This document shows, one piece after another, positions 4,562 through 6,319 of a DNA stretch of 6,319 nucleotides; the stretch's first letter is position 1; each line of letters begins with the position of its first letter. Below the pieces are notes generated by a model. That model was not told the origin of the DNA. It saw only the letters and a list, made by a program, of their open reading frames with translations, and did not search any database. The translations under genes were made by a program, and so were the position numbers. The DNA comes from Paraliomyxa sp041600735 (GTDB lineage: Bacteria; Myxococcota_A; Polyangia; Nannocystales; Nannocystaceae): contig JBFIJN010000503.1 of the NCBI GenBank assembly GCA_041600735.1, positions 1-6,319 of the forward strand, given 5' to 3'.

Positions 4562-6253
4562 ATGCCCCAGCCTCGCAGCATCCGTAGGGTGAGTCCCTCG
4601 GCCCCCGCGCACCGGCGCGCCCCCATGGCCGCCATGGCCTCGCCGCTCGCGTGGCGACGGCCCGCGGTAGTGGTGGTGCTCGCGGCCTTGGGCCTCGGCT
4701 ACTGGAGCTGCGCCACCACGCACGATCCCGACCCGGCCGAGCGCACCGCGCTACCCGAGGCCGAGGACGGCCAAGCCGAGGTGATCACGGTCCCGAGCCC
4801 CCACCAAGATCCCACGCCGCTGCTCCCGGTGCTCAACGAAGAAGCGCTCACCGCCCGCGTCGCCGCCCAGCGCCGGCTGCTCGGCGGCAACTTGTTCGAA
4901 GACGTGCGCGGCAAGCCGGTGCCATGGATCACGCCGCAGGGCCAGCTCCCCGATGAGCCCGAGACCCCCGAGGGCGAGGACGAAGGCGGGGCCTCGCACT
5001 CGGTCGACGACACGCTGCTCGACAGCCTGCCCGGCTCATCGGGCCTGGGTGGGGCTGCAGGCAGCAGCACGATCGCCGCGGGCCAGCACATCAACGGCAA
5101 TGCGCTCGGCTTGTTCGTTCCGATCGAAGGCGGCACCGAGGGAACGCAGCCGCTCGCCCGCTTCTATCGCGCGCTCGAGCAGCTGCGGGCGGGCCAGGAC
5201 ACCGACGGCAAGGTGCGCGTGCTGGTCTACGGCGGCTCGCACACCGATGCCGACGTCTACCCGCAGTACATTCGCACCTACCTGCAAGATCGCTTTGGCG
5301 ACGGTGGCCACGGCTTCGTGCACTCCGCTCGACCGTGGCGCTGGTATCGACACGCCGACTACCGGGTCGAGGGCGCGAAGTACTGGATCACCGAGCACGC
5401 GCAGCGTCGCAAGGGCCGCAACGACGGCCTCTATGGCCTGATGGGGTGCAGTCTCGCGGCCAGCAGCAAGCGCGCGTTCGGCAAGGTGATCCCCCGCGGC
5501 GAGGCGGTGGGCAGCGAGTACGAGCTCTACTTCCTGCGCCAGCCCAAGGGCGGCAGCTTCCAGGTGCTCGCCGACGGCAAGGCGCTCGCCACCGTGAAGA
5601 CCAAGGCCGCCGAGCCCGGCCCGGGCTACCACCGCTTCGTGCTCCCCGAGGGTCAGCACGAGATCGAGGTCAAGCTGCAGGGCAACGGCGAGGTGCGCCT
5701 GTTCGGCATGACCATCGAGCGCGAGTCGCCCGGGGTCGTCGTCGACACGCTCGGCATCGCGGGCACGCGCGCCGCCAACATGCTGCGCTGGGACGAGACG
5801 ATCTGGGCCGACAACGTGGCCCACCGCGATCCCGACCTCGTCATGATGTTCTACGGCACCAACGAGGCGATGGACGAGGATCAGCCGATCTCCGCCTACG
5901 AAGACGATCTGCGCGCCGTGATCGCTCGCATCAAGAGCGCGGCCCCGCGCGCGAGCTGCCTCATCATGGGCCCCGGCGACTTCCCCCGCCGCAACGGCGA
6001 CGGCAGCTGGTCCACCCGCCCGCGCATCGACGAGATCATCGAGGTCCAGCGTCGCGTCTCCGCCGACGAGGGCTGCGGCTTCTGGGACACCAAGGCGTTC
6101 ATGGGCGGCGATCTCTCCATGCCGCTGTGGGCCGCCGCCCAGCCCGCCATGGCAAAGTCGGACCACATCCACTTCACGATCCGCGGCTACGTGCGCATCG
6201 GCATGGCGCTGGTGGATGCGATGATGGTCGGCTTCGACGGCGGCGAGCTGTAG
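4562..6253 (+). CDS. Membrane-anchored SGNH/GDSL-type hydrolase, Ape1-like
   Basis: From the ATG at 4562 this is 563 aa. An Arg-rich N-terminus and a hydrophobic stretch (about 36-47) ending in YWSC (Cys 50) give a signal anchor or a non-canonical lipoprotein signal. A Pro/Glu/Gly-rich linker (about 128-170) then holds the enzyme away from the membrane. The SGNH fold shows block I YGGSHTDAD (nucleophile Ser 226), a possible block II glycine in DTLGIAGT (about 396-403), block III YGTNE (Gly 432, Asn 434) and block V DHIH (Asp 534, His 537). RFGDGGHGF (244-252) and a beta-rich insert between blocks I and II (about 310-387) recall Ape1-type O-acetylesterases, which remove acetyl groups from peptidoglycan or other glycans. 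The usual block I aspartate is Gly. Location is probably periplasmic or outer-surface. Starts at 4553 (TTG), 4589 (GTG) and 4625 (ATG) are alternatives; the last gives a more typical signal length. The substrate is inferred only. Confidence 0.85.
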   Translation: MPQPRSIRRVSPSAPAHRRAPMAAMASPLAWRRPAVVVVLAALGLGYWSCATTHDPDPAERTALPEAEDGQAEVITVPSPHQDPTPLLPVLNEEALTARVAAQRRLLGGNLFEDVRGKPVPWITPQGQLPDEPETPEGEDEGGASHSVDDTLLDSLPGSSGLGGAAGSSTIAAGQHINGNALGLFVPIEGGTEGTQPLARFYRALEQLRAGQDTDGKVRVLVYGGSHTDADVYPQYIRTYLQDRFGDGGHGFVHSARPWRWYRHADYRVEGAKYWITEHAQRRKGRNDGLYGLMGCSLAASSKRAFGKVIPRGEAVGSEYELYFLRQPKGGSFQVLADGKALATVKTKAAEPGPGYHRFVLPEGQHEIEVKLQGNGEVRLFGMTIERESPGVVVDTLGIAGTRAANMLRWDETIWADNVAHRDPDLVMMFYGTNEAMDEDQPISAYEDDLRAVIARIKSAAPRASCLIMGPGDFPRRNGDGSWSTRPRIDEIIEVQRRVSADEGCGFWDTKAFMGGDLSMPLWAAAQPAMAKSDHIHFTIRGYVRIGMALVDAMMVGFDGGEL

Positions 6254-6256
6254 CGA

Positions 6257-6319
6257 CTACGGCTCGTTCGAGGTCGCGGCGAGTGCCTCCAAGCGGGCAA
6301 GCCAGCCACCGAAGTGGGG
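6257..6319 (-). CDS. C-terminal end of a gene running off the window (partial)
   Basis: On the minus strand 20 sense codons run from the window edge to a TAG at 6259-6257, reading PHFGGWLARLEALAATSNEP. Seventeen of the 20 codons end in G or C, matching the third-position bias of the real genes here, and the alternative frame checked is clearly poorer. If real, the gene converges on the hydrolase gene with a 3-bp gap between stop codons. Too little is visible to name it. Confidence 0.42.
   Translation of the reverse strand, partial: PHFGGWLARLEALAATSNEP

Noticed and set aside
4553..4581. TTGACT (4553-4558) plus CAGCAT (4576-4581) at 17 bp as a promoter leading to a GTG at 4589
   Set aside because: The -35 match is good but the -10 matches only 3 of 6 bases, and it would discard the window's best Shine-Dalgarno/ATG pair just upstream. 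It remains a weak alternative.
5036..6172. A 378-codon minus-strand frame antisense to the hydrolase gene
   Set aside because: Long open antisense frames are expected at this GC content. The sequence is Ala/Val/Leu/Gly-rich without a recognisable motif, while the plus strand shows SGNH blocks.

Overview
The window is very GC-rich (roughly 70 % by eye). Its proteins carry a strong G/C third-position bias, and several resemble proteins familiar from Myxococcota, especially the Nannocystales (Enhygromyxa/Plesiocystis-like). That placement is an inference from protein style and gene content; there is no rRNA or marker gene here.

Layout, left to right: (1) a plus-strand secreted or membrane protein of unknown function (66-935); (2) a minus-strand, translationally coupled pair of MlaE/YrbE-type lipid ABC transporter permeases (2481-1723, then 1726-992); (3) divergent from that pair, a plus-strand radical SAM/SPASM enzyme of the peptide-modifying type (2543-3877); (4) convergent with it, a minus-strand O6-methylguanine-DNA methyltransferase (4493-3885); (5) divergent from that, a plus-strand membrane-anchored SGNH/GDSL-type hydrolase (4562-6253) that resembles Ape1-like polysaccharide or peptidoglycan O-acetylesterases; (6) at the right edge, the last 20 codons of a probable minus-strand gene. 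Strands alternate and intergenic gaps are 3-68 bp, so there is only one real operon, the permease pair. The window reads as ordinary, compact chromosome with separate functions (envelope lipid transport, peptide modification, DNA repair, envelope polysaccharide editing), not as one dedicated system. No mobile element, RNA gene or CRISPR was seen.

Two points stand out. First, the four genes that begin a transcript and are not ATG-started (first gene, permease A, radical SAM, methyltransferase) all have a -10-like hexamer ending 6-8 nt before an in-frame GTG, and no usable Shine-Dalgarno sequence. This suggests leaderless mRNAs. The hydrolase and the second permease, by contrast, have ATG starts with purine-rich ribosome sites. 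Second, the methyltransferase ends in a tail containing QLGLF, which matches the bacterial sliding-clamp binding pentapeptide. Further points are a 26-bp perfect palindrome inside the first gene, an apparently orphan SPASM enzyme, and asymmetric coupling loops in the permease pair.
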